From Parahaliea mediterranea (GTDB taxonomy: Bacteria > Pseudomonadota > Gammaproteobacteria > Pseudomonadales > Halieaceae): a stretch of 64,000 nt of DNA. The stretch's first letter is position 1, and the number at the start of each line of letters is the position of its first letter. Made by a program: the position numbers and the translations under genes. Where the stretch lies: positions 868,001-932,000 of the forward strand of contig NZ_QEWO01000001.1 of the NCBI RefSeq assembly GCF_003402235.1, given 5' to 3'. Below the pieces are notes generated by a model that had not been told where the DNA came from, ran no database searches, and was given only the letters and a program-made list of their open reading frames with translations. Positions 1 through 9,600 of the stretch are shown piece by piece.

Positions 1-393
1 GGTCAGGGCCAGCCGCGCCTCCATGGACAGGGCCGGGTGGCAGCAGGTGAAGATCAACCGCAGGCGGTCATCGCCGAAGCGGTCCTCGTCCAGATCCAGC
101 TGATCATCCTGCGCATCCAGTTCACGGGCCAGTTCCGCGGCCACCACATCCTGGCGCCCCCGCTTGCGCAGCTGGTCGATGGCCTTGAAGCGCCCGGCGG
201 ACACCAGCCAGGCGCGGGGGTTATCCGGCACGCCCTGATCGGGCCATTGCTTGAGCGCCGCGGCAAAAGCATCCTGCAGGGCCTCCTCGGCCAGTTCGAA
301 GTTGCCGTGCAGCAGGCGCAGCAAGGTGGCCAGCACCCGGCGGGACTGCTCGCGATACAGGGTTTCGATGGTGTGGTTGATGTGCTGACTCAT
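1..393 (-). CDS. ECF RNA polymerase sigma factor (DUF6596 type), 3' end outside window
   Basis: This minus-strand frame is open to the window edge. It starts at the ATG complementary to 391-393 and gives 131 residues. It begins MSQHINHTIETLYREQSRRV, runs through a sigma-70 region 2 (LAEEALQDAFAAALKQW, then NPRAWLVSAGRFKAIDQLRK), and reaches the hallmark LIFTCCHPAL followed by SMEARLALT at the edge. That motif marks the ECF42-like group of extracytoplasmic-function sigma factors with a DUF6596 C-terminal extension, which direct RNA polymerase to a small regulon. In that family the usual neighbour encodes a YCII/DGPF-domain protein. None lies upstream here, because the 5' side faces mutS divergently, so any partner would lie beyond the left edge. 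The missing C-terminal part prevents a finer assignment. Confidence 0.88.
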   Translation of the reverse strand, partial: MSQHINHTIETLYREQSRRVLATLLRLLHGNFELAEEALQDAFAAALKQWPDQGVPDNPRAWLVSAGRFKAIDQLRKRGRQDVVAAELARELDAQDDQLDLDEDRFGDDRLRLIFTCCHPALSMEARLALT

Positions 394-541
394 GGCGGCT
401 ATCGGTAATTGGCCCGCGCACAGTATGGACCAGGATAGCCGCCTCCGGGACCGCGCCCCTGTCCTACGGCGGTTACATTCCTTATCATAGTGCCTCGCCA
501 CAGGCGCAAACCGGCCACCACGCAATAGAGATGTAGTCCCG

Positions 542-3124
542 TTGAATCAACCTGTTAGCCACACCCCGATGATGCAGCAATACCTCGGCATCAAGTCGGA
601 ACACCCCAACGACCTGGTGTTCTACCGCATGGGGGACTTCTACGAACTGTTCTACGACGACGCCAAGAAAGCGGCGGACATTCTCGACATTACCCTGACC
701 GCCCGGGGCAAGTCCGGCGGCGAGCCGATTCCCATGGCCGGGGTGCCCTACCACGCGGCAGAGAATTACCTGGGGCGCCTGGTGCGCGCCGGCGTATCGG
801 TGGCCATCGCCGAGCAGATCGGCGACCCGGCCACCAGCAAGGGGCCGGTGGAGCGCAAGGTGGTGCGGGTGGTGACACCCGGCACCCTGTCCGACGAGGC
901 CCTGCTGCAGGAGCGGGTGGACAACCTGCTGCTGGCGGTCAACAGCCGCAGCGAGCACTTCGGCATTGCCTACCTCGACCTGTCCAGCGGCCGCTTCCGG
1001 GCCCTGGAAGTGACCGGCGAGGAAGCCCTGGCCAGCGAGTTGCAGCGCCTGAACCCGGCGGAGACGCTGTACATTGAGAGCCTTTACCTGCCGGTGGTGA
1101 CCGGCCGCCGTGGGGCGCGCAGCCAGCCGCAGTGGGAGTTCGACCTGGACAGCGCCCGCCGCGCCCTGAACACCCAGTTCCAGAGCCACGACCTCAAGGG
1201 CTTTGGCTGTGACGATTTGGACCTTGCCATCGGCGCCGCCGGCTGCCTGCTGCAGTACGTCAAGGACACCCAGCGCTCCAGCCTGCCCCATATCCGCGCC
1301 ATCAGCCACGAAAGCCGCGCCGAAAGCGTGATCATGGACGCCGCCACCCGGCGCAACCTGGAGATCGACATCAACCTTTCAGGCGGTGACAGCAATACCC
1401 TGCTGTCGGTGCTGGACAAGGGCGTTACCGCCATGGGCAGCCGCCTGCTGCGCCGCTGGCTGCACCGCCCGCTGACCGATGTGTCGGTGCTGCGCGAGCG
1501 CCAGCAGGCCATTGCCGAGCTGTGCCACAACTACCGTTTTGAAACACTGCGCGAGGCCTTAAAGCCGATTGGCGACATGGAGCGCATCCTGTCCCGGGTG
1601 GCGCTGCGCTCGGCCCGCCCGCGGGACCTGTCGCGCCTGTGCGCCTCTCTCGCCGCCCTGCCCCGGCTGCGCAGCGAACTGGGCGCCTGCGAAGCGCCAC
1701 TGCTGGCGCGGCTGTCGCAGCAGGCCGGCGACTACCCGGCGCTGGTGGACCTGCTGCAGCGGGCCATCATCGACAACCCGCCGGTGGTGATTCGCGATGG
1801 CGGGGTGATTGCCGAGGGCTACGATGCGGAGCTGGACGAGCTGCGCCAAATCAGCGGCAACGCCGGCGACTACCTGCTGGAAATCGAACAGCGCGAGCGC
1901 GAGGCCACCGGCATTTCCACCCTCAAGGTGGGCTACAACCGGGTGCACGGCTATTACATCGAGATCAGCCGCGCCCAGTCCGGCCAGGCCCCCGACGCCT
2001 ATGTGCGGCGCCAGACCCTGAAGAACGCCGAGCGCTTCATCACCCCGGAGCTGAAGGCCTTTGAAGACAAGGCCCTGTCCAGTAAGAGCCGGGCCCTGGC
2101 CCGGGAAAAGGCGCTCTACGACGACCTGCTGGAGCAGCTCAACGAACAACTGGCAGACCTGCAGGACACCGCCGCCGCGGTGTCGGAAATCGACGTGCTG
2201 GCCTGCCTGGCCGAGCGCGCCGACCAGCTCAACCTGTGCACCCCCGAGTTTTGCGACGAGCAGGTATTTGAAGTCAGCGCCGGCCGCCACCTGGTGGTGG
2301 AGCAGGTGCTGGATGAGCCCTTCATCGCCAACGACACCCTGCTCAACGACCAGCGCCGCATGCTGCTGATCACCGGCCCCAACATGGGCGGTAAATCCAC
2401 CTACATGCGCCAGAACGCAGTGATTGCGCTGCTGGCCCACATCGGCAGCTTTGTACCCGCCAGCGCCTGCCGCATGGCGCCGCTGGATCGCATATTCACC
2501 CGCATTGGTTCCTCGGACGACCTGGCCTCGGGCCGCTCCACCTTCATGGTGGAGATGACCGAAACCGCCAACATCCTGCACAACGCCACCCCCCGCAGCC
2601 TGGTGCTGATGGACGAAGTGGGCCGCGGCACCAGCACCTTCGACGGCCTGAGCCTGGCCTGGGCGGCGGCGGTGGCCCTGGCCCAGCGGGTGCGCGCCTT
2701 TACCCTGTTCGCCACCCACTACTTCGAGATGACGGCCCTGCCAGAACAGTGCCCCACCATGGCCAACGTTCACCTGGACGCCACCGAGCACCAGGATCAT
2801 GTGGTGTTCTTGCACCACATCCAGGAGGGCCCGGCCAACCGCAGCTTTGGCCTGCAGGTGGCCAAACTGGCGGGCATTCCGGCACCGGTGCTGGCCGCCG
2901 CCGCAGACAAGCTGGCGGAGCTGGAAGGCAGCGCCGCGACGCCCTCGGCCGCCGGCGCCGCAGCGCACCTCCTGCCAGCGGCGGCGCAGCCGGCCCAGAC
3001 CGAGCTTTTTGCCAGCGCCGAGCCCCATGCGGCAGTCACCGCTCTGGAGGCGCTGGAGGTGGATGAACTCAGCCCGCGCCAGGCGCTGGACACCCTCTAC
3101 CAGCTGAAGTCACTGCTCAACTGA
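542..3124 (+). CDS. mutS: DNA mismatch repair protein MutS
   Basis: MutS recognises mismatches and small loops and recruits MutL in methyl-directed repair. The 860-residue product has the normal family length. The mismatch-reading Phe-X-Glu motif is F33-Y34-E35, within [13 protein letters not shown]. The ABC-type ATPase domain carries Walker [12 protein letters not shown] near residues 612-622, followed by a typical [13 protein letters not shown] Walker B/signature segment and FATHYFE. An Ala-rich linker near residues 800-830 precedes the C-terminal [18 protein letters not shown] segment, the clamp-binding/tetramer region. The reading frame opens with TTG at 542 and I see no in-frame ATG before residue 10, so a weak start codon is likely. 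It is convergent with nothing on its right: fdxA follows in the same direction after about 125 bases, as in many Gammaproteobacteria. Confidence 0.98.
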   Translation: MNQPVSHTPMMQQYLGIKSEHPNDLVFYRMGDFYELFYDDAKKAADILDITLTARGKSGGEPIPMAGVPYHAAENYLGRLVRAGVSVAIAEQIGDPATSKGPVERKVVRVVTPGTLSDEALLQERVDNLLLAVNSRSEHFGIAYLDLSSGRFRALEVTGEEALASELQRLNPAETLYIESLYLPVVTGRRGARSQPQWEFDLDSARRALNTQFQSHDLKGFGCDDLDLAIGAAGCLLQYVKDTQRSSLPHIRAISHESRAESVIMDAATRRNLEIDINLSGGDSNTLLSVLDKGVTAMGSRLLRRWLHRPLTDVSVLRERQQAIAELCHNYRFETLREALKPIGDMERILSRVALRSARPRDLSRLCASLAALPRLRSELGACEAPLLARLSQQAGDYPALVDLLQRAIIDNPPVVIRDGGVIAEGYDAELDELRQISGNAGDYLLEIEQREREATGISTLKVGYNRVHGYYIEISRAQSGQAPDAYVRRQTLKNAERFITPELKAFEDKALSSKSRALAREKALYDDLLEQLNEQLADLQDTAAAVSEIDVLACLAERADQLNLCTPEFCDEQVFEVSAGRHLVVEQVLDEPFIANDTLLNDQRRMLLITGPNMGGKSTYMRQNAVIALLAHIGSFVPASACRMAPLDRIFTRIGSSDDLASGRSTFMVEMTETANILHNATPRSLVLMDEVGRGTSTFDGLSLAWAAAVALAQRVRAFTLFATHYFEMTALPEQCPTMANVHLDATEHQDHVVFLHHIQEGPANRSFGLQVAKLAGIPAPVLAAAADKLAELEGSAATPSAAGAAAHLLPAAAQPAQTELFASAEPHAAVTALEALEVDELSPRQALDTLYQLKSLLN

Positions 3125-3173
3125 CGGCGGCCATCCGGGGCCATGCCCCCTCCCCCGCCAGCAATAAAAAGGC

Positions 3174-3202
3174 TTCAATTACAGTCGCTTAACGGTTAGA
3201 AT
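3174..3202 (+). promoter_or_regulatory. Candidate sigma-70 promoter of fdxA
   Basis: The mutS-fdxA gap holds a -10-like TAGAAT at 3197-3202 with a weak -35-like TTCAAT at 3174-3179 and a 17-base spacer. The distance to the fdxA start (3250) suits a short leader. The assignment rests only on similarity to the consensus. Confidence 0.4.
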
Positions 3203-3249
3203 GGCCGCCCTTTCAACACCGGCCCCACGGAAGCAGAGGCAGAAACGGC

Positions 3250-3573
3250 ATGACATTCGTTGTTGGCGAGCAGTGTATCAAGTGCAAACACACCGACTGT
3301 GTCGAGGTGTGTCCGGTGGATTGCTTCTACGAAGGCCCCAACTTCCTGGTTATCCACCCGGATGAGTGCATCGACTGCGCCCTGTGCGAACCCGAATGCC
3401 CGGTAGACGCCATTTTCTCCGAGGACGAGCTGCCCGAAGACCAGCAGGTCTTTTTGGAGCTGAACGCCGAGCTGGCCGAGGTGTGGCCCAACATCACCGA
3501 GATGAAGGACGCCCCGGCGGATGCCGCCGAGTGGGAAGGCAAGCCCAACAAGCTGGAGCTGCTTGAGCGCTGA
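3250..3573 (+). CDS. fdxA: Ferredoxin FdxA, 7Fe-8S (3Fe-4S plus 4Fe-4S) type
   Basis: This is a small soluble electron carrier of 107 residues, the family's usual length. The cysteine pattern C9, C12, C17, C21, C25 and C40, C43, C46, C50 matches Azotobacter ferredoxin I with an offset of one. By that comparison C9, C17 and C50 hold the 3Fe-4S cluster and C21, C40, C43 and C46 the 4Fe-4S cluster, while C12 and C25 are free. The C-terminal acidic part ([20 protein letters not shown]) is also typical. The gene sits between mutS and rpoS, its conserved place in many Gammaproteobacteria, and is closed by a strong hairpin terminator shared with rpoS. Its physiological partner cannot be told from the sequence. 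Confidence 0.97.
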   Translation: MTFVVGEQCIKCKHTDCVEVCPVDCFYEGPNFLVIHPDECIDCALCEPECPVDAIFSEDELPEDQQVFLELNAELAEVWPNITEMKDAPADAAEWEGKPNKLELLER

Positions 3574-3594
3574 TCAGCCCCGGCAATGCCCCAC

Positions 3595-3623
3595 AAAAAA
3601 CCCCGCCTGCTGACGGGGTTTTT
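3595..3623. terminator. Bidirectional intrinsic terminator between fdxA and rpoS
   Basis: Stem CCCCG (3601-3605) pairs with CGGGG (3614-3618) around an 8-base loop. It is flanked by six A on the left (3595-3600) and five T on the right (3619-3623), so it has a U-tract in both directions. It lies between the convergent ends of fdxA and rpoS. Confidence 0.88.
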
Positions 3624-3637
3624 CGTTCTGGCGGCAA

Positions 3638-4717
3638 TCAGCTGAACAGGGAATCCCCGGTTAGGCCCTGGGTTTCCATGATCACCCGCAGTCGGCGCAG
3701 CGCCTCCACCTGAATCTGCCGCACCCGCTCCCGGGTGAGGCCGATTTCCCGGCCGACTTCCTCCAGCGTGCTGCTTTCGTAGCCGCGCAGGCCAAAGCGA
3801 CGTGACACCACTTCCCGCTGCTTCTCGCTCAGCTCGTCCAGCCACACAGCAATGTTGTCGTTGATATCGTCTTCCTGCAGCAGCTGGGACGGGTCGGACA
3901 CCTGCAGGTCGGCGATGGTATCCACCACCGTGCGGTCGGAATCCTGCCCCACCGGCAGGTCGACCGAGGTGACCCGCTCGTTCAGCCCAAGCAGCCGTTT
4001 TACATCCTCCGGCGGCTTGTCGAGCATGTCGGCGATTTCTTCCGCGCTGGGCTCGTGGTCGAGCTTTTGGGTCAGCTCGCGCGCAGCGCGCAGGTAGACG
4101 TTGAGCTCCTTCACCACGTGGATGGGCAGGCGAATGGTGCGGGTCTGGTTCATGATGGCCCGCTCGATGGTCTGCCGGATCCACCAGGTGGCATAGGTGG
4201 AAAAGCGGAAGCCGCGCTCTGGGTCGAACTTCTCCACGGCCCGGATCAAACCGAGGTTACCCTCTTCGATCAAATCCAGCAGGGTCAGGCCCCGGTTGAT
4301 GTAGCGGCGGGAGATTTTCACCACCAGGCGCAGGTTGCTTTCGATCATCCGGCGCCGGGCATCGGCATCACCCTTGCGCACCAGCCGGGCGAAGTATTTT
4401 TCCTCGTCGGCAGTGAGCAGTGGCGAAAAGCCAATCTCGTTCAGATAAAGCTGGGTCGGGTCGAGGGATTTATCGACCGCGCGGCTGGACTTGGCGCGCT
4501 CGAACGCCGCATCCTCGTCGCTGCCTTTGCGCAGTTTGTCCTTGTCAGCCTGGGACTTCCTGACCTTGATGGCCGAACTGGCCCCGGCGTTGATGCCGGG
4601 CTCGGCCTTGGCGCTGTTACCCCCTGCGCGCTTGGTTTCAGGTGTTCTACCCTTGCCCCCTGTACTGCTTTTTTTCGAAATCCTTTTCGAGCATTTCTTT
4701 GGCGCTTCCACATCCAT
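3638..4717 (-). CDS. rpoS: RNA polymerase sigma factor RpoS (sigma-38)
   Basis: This is the stationary-phase and general-stress sigma factor, 359 residues. A basic, Ser/Gly-rich N-terminal stretch of about 85 residues precedes region 1.2 ([20 protein letters not shown]). Region 2 follows with [36 protein letters not shown] and [18 protein letters not shown], then region 3. Region 4 contains [20 protein letters not shown]. The ATG at 4717 is preceded by AGAGGT at good spacing. The N-terminus is longer than in E. coli RpoS (330 residues). nlpD lies just upstream, the classical arrangement in which rpoS is also read from a promoter inside nlpD. The gap of 167 bases is AT-rich compared with its surroundings. 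Confidence 0.97.
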   Translation of the reverse strand: MDVEAPKKCSKRISKKSSTGGKGRTPETKRAGGNSAKAEPGINAGASSAIKVRKSQADKDKLRKGSDEDAAFERAKSSRAVDKSLDPTQLYLNEIGFSPLLTADEEKYFARLVRKGDADARRRMIESNLRLVVKISRRYINRGLTLLDLIEEGNLGLIRAVEKFDPERGFRFSTYATWWIRQTIERAIMNQTRTIRLPIHVVKELNVYLRAARELTQKLDHEPSAEEIADMLDKPPEDVKRLLGLNERVTSVDLPVGQDSDRTVVDTIADLQVSDPSQLLQEDDINDNIAVWLDELSEKQREVVSRRFGLRGYESSTLEEVGREIGLTRERVRQIQVEALRRLRVIMETQGLTGDSLFS

Positions 4718-4884
4718 GGGCTATACCTCTTTTATCATCCGATGGAACGATTGAGAGTATTTCTCGCCGGCCGTTCAGGTTACTCCCAATTCCCCTGGCA
4801 GTTCAAGCGAGCTGCTACTAATTGTTATTGGCCAACAATATGCCAATTGGAATGTCTCTGCGACTTTCCTAATTATCGCTAGCT
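4718..4884 (-). promoter_or_regulatory. rpoS 5' leader with inverted repeats
   Basis: The nlpD-rpoS gap is more AT-rich than the rest of the window. It holds an inverted repeat ATTGTT (4821-4826) / AACAAT (4834-4839) and the palindrome CCAATTGG (4843-4850). In E. coli the rpoS leader folds to hide its ribosome site and is opened by small RNAs. A similar role is possible here but cannot be shown by eye. The rpoS ribosome site AGAGGT lies at its gene-proximal end. Confidence 0.35.
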
Positions 4885-5724
4885 CTAATGGCGGGGCAGC
4901 AACTGCAGCGGATCGACCGGTTTGCCGTTGCGTCGGATCTCAAAATGCAGCTTCACCGTATCCGTGCCGGAGCTGCCTTTCTCGGCTATTTTCTGCCCGC
5001 TTTTCACGCTCTGCCCTTCTTTAGCCAATAGCCGGTCATTGTGGCCATAGGCGCTGAGGTAGGTATCGTTGTGCTTGACGATCAGCAGTTCGCCAAAGCC
5101 TGCAATACCCGTCCCGGCGTACACCACCACGCCATCGGCCACCGCCACCACGGGTTCGCCGCGGTTGCCGCCGATGTCGATGCCCTTGTGCACGGTGCTG
5201 GAGTAGCGCCGTACCAAGGGGCCACTGGCCGGCCAGCGCCAGGCACCAACCGCCTTTTGCGGGGGCGACGGGGCCGGAGGCGGCGAGGCATCGACGGCAA
5301 TCACCTTTTTACCGGAGGCCGGTGACGGTTGTGTGACAGGGGGCCGGGGCGGGGCTTTGCCGGCGGGGGGCACTGAACGACTTGCCGTGCTGCGCGAGGC
5401 AGAGGCCGGGGCTGGGGCTGGAGCGGCGGCCACAGCGCCGGCCTTGAGTTGCAAGAGTTGGCCGGGATAGATGGTATAGGGCGCGGCGATACCATTGGCC
5501 GCCGCCAGCGCGCGGAAGTCAATGCCATTGCGCCAGGCAATGGAATACAGCGTGTCGCCCCGCTGCACCCGGTAGGTGCCGGGCGCAGGCGCCTGGGATG
5601 AGCGATACACCGGCGGGTTATGCCGCGCCGCGGGGCTGTTGCGGTCTTCTATGGGCGCCCGCGGCGCACTGCCACAGGCACTAAGGCAGCACAGGAGCAG
5701 GCAACAGTACAGCTTGTCTGACAC
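4885..5724 (-). CDS. nlpD: NlpD-type LysM/LytM lipoprotein, amidase activator
   Basis: This 279-residue lipoprotein has the lipobox LSAC with the lipidated cysteine at 17. A LysM peptidoglycan-binding domain spans about 49-93 (GTYRVQRGDTLYSIAWRNG). A Pro/Ala-rich linker (about 95-155) and a C-terminal LytM (M23) domain (about 160-277) follow. In the LytM domain H179 and D183 (HKGID), H228 (YGHND) and H260 (LHFEI) are kept, but the first His of the usual HxH pair is K258. NlpD proteins generally activate septal amidases such as AmiC rather than cut peptidoglycan. The substitution fits this, although three of the four classical residues survive. Its position directly upstream of rpoS is the classical one. 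Confidence 0.94.
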   Translation of the reverse strand: MSDKLYCCLLLCCLSACGSAPRAPIEDRNSPAARHNPPVYRSSQAPAPGTYRVQRGDTLYSIAWRNGIDFRALAAANGIAAPYTIYPGQLLQLKAGAVAAAPAPAPASASRSTASRSVPPAGKAPPRPPVTQPSPASGKKVIAVDASPPPAPSPPQKAVGAWRWPASGPLVRRYSSTVHKGIDIGGNRGEPVVAVADGVVVYAGTGIAGFGELLIVKHNDTYLSAYGHNDRLLAKEGQSVKSGQKIAEKGSSGTDTVKLHFEIRRNGKPVDPLQLLPRH

Positions 5725-5762
5725 GGCCCCTCCTTTGCCTCAGGTGATACTCCGTCGCGGTT

Positions 5763-6680
5763 TCAGGCCCGATTCCAGCGAGTGTCGATCAGCCATACCG
5801 CCAGGCCGCCGGCCAGCGCCAGGGCCAGGCACAGCCAGAGCTGGGGGTCGTCCCCGGTGAGCTGCAGATAGCGCCCCGGCAATACCGGTACCTGCTGCAC
5901 CGGACGCAGTTCGCCGTGGGAGCCAGGGGCCCAGTCCAGGGCTTCTTTCCAGGGCCAGACCACCGCCAACGAGCCAAACAGAAAGCCTGTCAGCAGGGCC
6001 AGGGTGCCGGGCCGGCGGTGGCTGAGCAGCCAGTGCAGCAGGCGCGAAAAACACAGCAGGCCGCAGGCGGCGCCGGCGCCAAACACCGCAATAAACAGCA
6101 GGTCGAAGGCTTTCAGCGCATTCAGTACCACCGCGTACATGCCCAGCAGCACCAGAATGAAACTGCCGGAGATACCCGGCAGGATCATGGCGCAGATGGC
6201 GATAAAGCCGGCACCGAACACCGCCGGCAAGCCGGCGCTCTCCAGCCCCAGCACCGGCGACAGCGCAACCGCCAGGGCAAAGGCGATGCCCACCAGCAGG
6301 CAGGCCAGCCGGGCCGGGTTCCAGACGCCCACCTGGCGCAACAGCACCAGGGCCGAGGCCAGAATAAGCCCAAAGAAAAAGGCCCACAGGGGCACCGGGT
6401 GGGTCACCAGCAGCCAGGCGATCAGGCGCGCCAGCGACAGAATGCTGGTGGCGATGCCCGCCACCAAAGCCAGCACAAAGCCACCGTCCACATGGCGCCA
6501 GGCGGCCTTGATCTGGCCTTTCAGCAGCAGTTCCACCAGTGCCAGATCGAAGGCGCGAATGGCGCCCAGCAGGCGGTCGTAGATGCCTGTAATGAAGGCG
6601 ATGGTGCCGCCGGAGACGCCGGGCACGATGTCGGCGGCGCCCATCAGCACGCCGCGAAGGTAAATGGCAAGCCAGTTCAC
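5763..6680 (-). CDS. popT: DUF368 family membrane protein, probable undecaprenyl-phosphate transporter (PopT type)
   Basis: This 305-residue polytopic membrane protein opens with LRGVLMGAADIVPGVSGGTIAFITG, the DUF368 signature. A second, similar half carries ICAMILPGISGSFILVLLGMY, so the two GXSGG/GISGS re-entrant-like segments form an internal repeat. DUF368 proteins were recently shown to recycle the lipid carrier undecaprenyl phosphate across the inner membrane (PopT in Vibrio cholerae), so a role in cell-envelope synthesis is likely. The gene lies 6 bases after pcm and 38 bases before nlpD, all in one direction, so it is probably co-transcribed with them. It sits within a block that in many relatives also contains surE. 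Confidence 0.85.
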   Translation of the reverse strand: MNWLAIYLRGVLMGAADIVPGVSGGTIAFITGIYDRLLGAIRAFDLALVELLLKGQIKAAWRHVDGGFVLALVAGIATSILSLARLIAWLLVTHPVPLWAFFFGLILASALVLLRQVGVWNPARLACLLVGIAFALAVALSPVLGLESAGLPAVFGAGFIAICAMILPGISGSFILVLLGMYAVVLNALKAFDLLFIAVFGAGAACGLLCFSRLLHWLLSHRRPGTLALLTGFLFGSLAVVWPWKEALDWAPGSHGELRPVQQVPVLPGRYLQLTGDDPQLWLCLALALAGGLAVWLIDTRWNRA

Positions 6681-6686
6681 GAGGGG

Positions 6687-7367
6687 CTAACGCTCCGTGC
6701 CGGGGCGCAGGGGAACGAAGCGCACGGCTTCGACAATTTCGGTGACAAAGCCCTCGGGGCGGCGGCACACCACCTGCAAGTGCTGGGTCTGCCCGCCCAC
6801 GGGAATCACCAGGCGGCCGCCGGGGGCCAGTTGAGCCAGCAACTCGCGGGGGATTTCCTCCGGCGCCGCGGCACTGAGAATGCCGTCAAAGGGGCCCTTG
6901 TCGGCCCAGCCCAGGGTGCCGTCGCTGTGGCGCAACTGCACATTGCGTAGCTTGAGCTGGCGCATGCGCGGGCGGGCCTTGTCCAGCAGGGGCTTGATGC
7001 GCTCCACGCTGTGCACCTGCCCCACCAGTTGGGCCAGCACCGCCGTCTGGTAGCCGGACCCGGTGCCGATTTCGAGCACGTTACTGCGCGGGCCATCCGC
7101 CAGCAGCAGTTCGGTCATGCGGGCGACAATATAGGGCTGGGACAGGGTCTGCTGGTAACCGATGGGCAGCGCGGTATCTTCATAGGCCCGATGGGCCATG
7201 GCCTCGTCGAGGAACAGGTGACGCGGGGTGGTGCTCATCACATCCAGCACCTGCTGGTCGCGAATGCCCTGCTCCCGCAGGCGCTGCACCAGGCGTTCCC
7301 GGGTGCGCCGGGAAGTCATGCCAATACCGTTGAGGTCGACGCTACTCACTGCCGTCACCAAACGCAA
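6687..7367 (-). CDS. pcm: Protein-L-isoaspartate O-methyltransferase
   Basis: Pcm methylates isoaspartyl residues so that aged proteins can be repaired. The protein shows the family's SAM-binding motif [18 protein letters not shown], the upstream [18 protein letters not shown] segment and the C-terminal [11 protein letters not shown]. The frame begins with TTG at 7367 (226 residues), overlapping the truD end by 26 bases. An ATG 16 codons later at 7319 ([10 protein letters not shown]) would give 210 residues, the more usual size. GTG codons at 7358 and 7349 are further options. AGGGGA lies just upstream of the TTG. In relatives surE separates truD and pcm; here the two genes overlap, so surE is absent from this place. 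Confidence 0.95.
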   Translation of the reverse strand: MRLVTAVSSVDLNGIGMTSRRTRERLVQRLREQGIRDQQVLDVMSTTPRHLFLDEAMAHRAYEDTALPIGYQQTLSQPYIVARMTELLLADGPRSNVLEIGTGSGYQTAVLAQLVGQVHSVERIKPLLDKARPRMRQLKLRNVQLRHSDGTLGWADKGPFDGILSAAAPEEIPRELLAQLAPGGRLVIPVGGQTQHLQVVCRRPEGFVTEIVEAVRFVPLRPGTER

Positions 7368-8397
7368 AGTCCCCTGTTGAATAATCTATTATCTGCGCCA
7401 GCACGGCGGTGGCGTAGCTCCCGGCCCCGAGGCTGAACGCCAGCTGCAAGCTGCCATCATCACAAAACTGCCAGCAAAAGTCATCCGGCAGGGCCCGCGC
7501 GGGGCGGTAGTCCAGGCTCAATCCGGCCGCTTCCAGAAAGTCGCAGGCAGCGCTTTCTGGCGCCAGAATCATCGCCTGCCTGGCCAGCTGCTGCGCCCCC
7601 TGCAGGGGCGCGCCGCGCCCCCACAACGGCAGGGCCGGGTGTACATCGCCCGCGGCCGCGCGGGCGCGAATGTCGTCATCCACCACCTCGCAGGCAAAGC
7701 GGCTGCGGGTGCCCTGCAGGCTGCACACATCCCCCGGCAGCACGGTGTTCCAGCTGCCCTCCTCCACCCGCTGTGCCAGCAGACGGTTGAACAGCTGCGA
7801 GCGCAGGGCCGACAGGTACAGGCTGCGGCGGGCACGGGACAGCTTGCGCCGGGGACGCTCTACCCACTGCCGGGCCTGGGCCAGGGTGTTGCCCCCGTGC
7901 CCAAAGCGCTGCTCGCCAAAATAGTTGGGCACCCCCTCGCGCTGCACCTGGGCCAGCCGCGTCTCCAGTGCGTCGCGGTCGCCCTCGATCTGGCGCAGGG
8001 TGAGCACAAACTGGTTGGCCCGGTGTACGCCGCGGCGCAGTTTGCGGCCGTGGCGAGTGGCCTCCAGCACGCGCACATCGCCGCGCTCCTCCAGCTGAGC
8101 CCAGTCCGGCTCGGCCCGCCCGGCCAGGCCCACACTGAACCACTGGCTGGTGACCGCCTGGCGGTCCTTCATGCCGCTAAAGCCAATGTCCTTGAGAGGC
8201 ACACCGGAGCGTTCCGACAGGCGCTGGGCCAGGTCCGACGTGTTCAGGCCGCGTTTTTCCAGGTGCAAAAAGGCGTGCTCGCCGCTGCCGTCCGGTTCAA
8301 ACCCGAGCTGCTCACGGACGATAAAATCCTCCGGCGATTGCCGGATCAGGCCGCGGACGCTGGGCGCCGGGCCGGCGGTGGGCCAGGTCTCACTCAT
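7342..8397 (-). CDS. truD: tRNA pseudouridine(13) synthase TruD
   Basis: TruD converts uridine 13 of tRNA(Glu) to pseudouridine. The 351-residue protein has the catalytic aspartate D78 in the motif [18 protein letters not shown]. The family segment [21 protein letters not shown] and the [18 protein letters not shown] segment are also present. It overlaps ispF by 4 bases at its start and pcm at its end, which suggests translational coupling along the operon. Nothing unusual was noticed within the protein. Confidence 0.97.
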   Translation of the reverse strand: MSETWPTAGPAPSVRGLIRQSPEDFIVREQLGFEPDGSGEHAFLHLEKRGLNTSDLAQRLSERSGVPLKDIGFSGMKDRQAVTSQWFSVGLAGRAEPDWAQLEERGDVRVLEATRHGRKLRRGVHRANQFVLTLRQIEGDRDALETRLAQVQREGVPNYFGEQRFGHGGNTLAQARQWVERPRRKLSRARRSLYLSALRSQLFNRLLAQRVEEGSWNTVLPGDVCSLQGTRSRFACEVVDDDIRARAAAGDVHPALPLWGRGAPLQGAQQLARQAMILAPESAACDFLEAAGLSLDYRPARALPDDFCWQFCDDGSLQLAFSLGAGSYATAVLAQIIDYSTGDFAFGDGSE

Positions 8398-8870
8398 TGC
8401 GCTTGCAGCAGCACCACCGCGTGGGCGGCAATACCCTCCCTGCGGCCGGCAAAACCCAGCCCTTCGGTGGTGGTGGCCTTCACGTTCACTTGCCCCTCGC
8501 GGGCCCCGAGGTCGCTGGCGATGTTGGCGCGCATGGCGGCAATGTGGGGCGCCAGTTTCGGCGCCTGGGCAATCACCGTGGCGTCGAGATTGCCGAGCTG
8601 CCAGCCGGCGGCGGCCACCTGCTCCATCACCTGGCGCAGCAGCGCGCGGCTGTCGGCACCGGCGTAGGCCGGGTCGGTATCCGGAAAATGGCGGCCGATA
8701 TCGCCGGCGCCAATGGCGCCCAGCAGGGCATCACAGATGGCGTGCAGCAGCACATCGCCATCGGAGTGGGCCAGCAGGCCCTGCTCGAAGGCAATGCGCT
8801 CGCCCCCCAGCACCACGTGGTCGCCGGGGCCAAAACGGTGGACATCGTAGCCGTGGCCAATTCGCATCAC
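8394..8870 (-). CDS. ispF: 2-C-methyl-D-erythritol 2,4-cyclodiphosphate synthase
   Basis: IspF carries out the cyclisation step of the MEP isoprenoid pathway. The 158-residue length is standard. The metal-binding D9-x-H11 lies in [12 protein letters not shown], and the [18 protein letters not shown] motif and the C-terminal [16 protein letters not shown] segment are present. It is read after ispD (25-base gap) and overlaps truD by 4 bases, the usual gammaproteobacterial ispD-ispF-truD order. Confidence 0.98.
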   Translation of the reverse strand: MMRIGHGYDVHRFGPGDHVVLGGERIAFEQGLLAHSDGDVLLHAICDALLGAIGAGDIGRHFPDTDPAYAGADSRALLRQVMEQVAAAGWQLGNLDATVIAQAPKLAPHIAAMRANIASDLGAREGQVNVKATTTEGLGFAGRREGIAAHAVVLLQAQ

Positions 8871-8895
8871 ATTCTCTCGCTGCTGTGTCTGGACG

Positions 8896-9600
8896 TCATG
8901 TGCGGGTTGCCTGCAGATACCACTCGGCCAGGGCCAGATCCGCCGGAACGGTCACCTTGAGGTTGGCGGCGCTGCCCTCTACCAGCTGGACTGGATGGCC
9001 GGCCCACTCCATGGCCGAGGCCTCGTCGGTCACTGCCACGCCGGCGGCCAGGGCGGCGGCCAGGGCAGCGCGCAGTTCGCCCAGGCGAAACATCTGCGGG
9101 GTCTGGGCGCGCCAGTAGTGCTGGCGATCGACAGTGGCCTGCACCCGCCGACCATCGGCGCTGCGCTTTAGGGTATCCACCACGGGCTGGGCAAGAATGC
9201 CTCCTCCCCCGGCGCCTGCACTGACTCTGTCGATCAGTGCCTGCAGGTCTTTCGCTAACAGGCAGGGGCGGGCGGCATCGTGCACCAGCACCCAGTCATC
9301 TTCATATGCAATTTTTTGCAAGCTATCGAGGCCGGCCATAACCGAGTCGACCCGTTCGGCGCCCCCATCCACCCGCATCACCCGCGGGTCCGCCAGTTCG
9401 GTAAGCCCGTCGGCCCACTGGTCCTGCGGGTGCAGGGCCACCACCACCCGGCGGATGGCGGCGCACTTCAGCAGCGCCCGCAGGCTGTGGGCCAGCAGGG
9501 GTTCGCCGGCCGCCCGCAGGTACTGCTTGGGCAGCTCGCTGCCCATGCGCCGGCCAATACCGGCGGCGGGAATAACGGCGTAAAGGGCGGGCGGGCTCAA
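8896..9600 (-). CDS. ispD: 2-C-methyl-D-erythritol 4-phosphate cytidylyltransferase
   Basis: IspD adds CMP to methylerythritol phosphate, two steps before IspF. The 234-residue protein starts with the nucleotidyltransferase motif [19 protein letters not shown] and contains VHDAARPCL and the conserved [18 protein letters not shown] segment. Its start overlaps the stop of ftsB by 4 bases, so the two are likely translationally coupled. Confidence 0.98.
   Translation of the reverse strand: MSPPALYAVIPAAGIGRRMGSELPKQYLRAAGEPLLAHSLRALLKCAAIRRVVVALHPQDQWADGLTELADPRVMRVDGGAERVDSVMAGLDSLQKIAYEDDWVLVHDAARPCLLAKDLQALIDRVSAGAGGGGILAQPVVDTLKRSADGRRVQATVDRQHYWRAQTPQMFRLGELRAALAAALAAGVAVTDEASAMEWAGHPVQLVEGSAANLKVTVPADLALAEWYLQATRT

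Noticed and set aside
1559-3028. Long open frame antisense to mutS
   Set aside because: Shadow of the high GC third-position bias in mutS; the protein is Gly/Val/Gln/His-rich, without family motifs.
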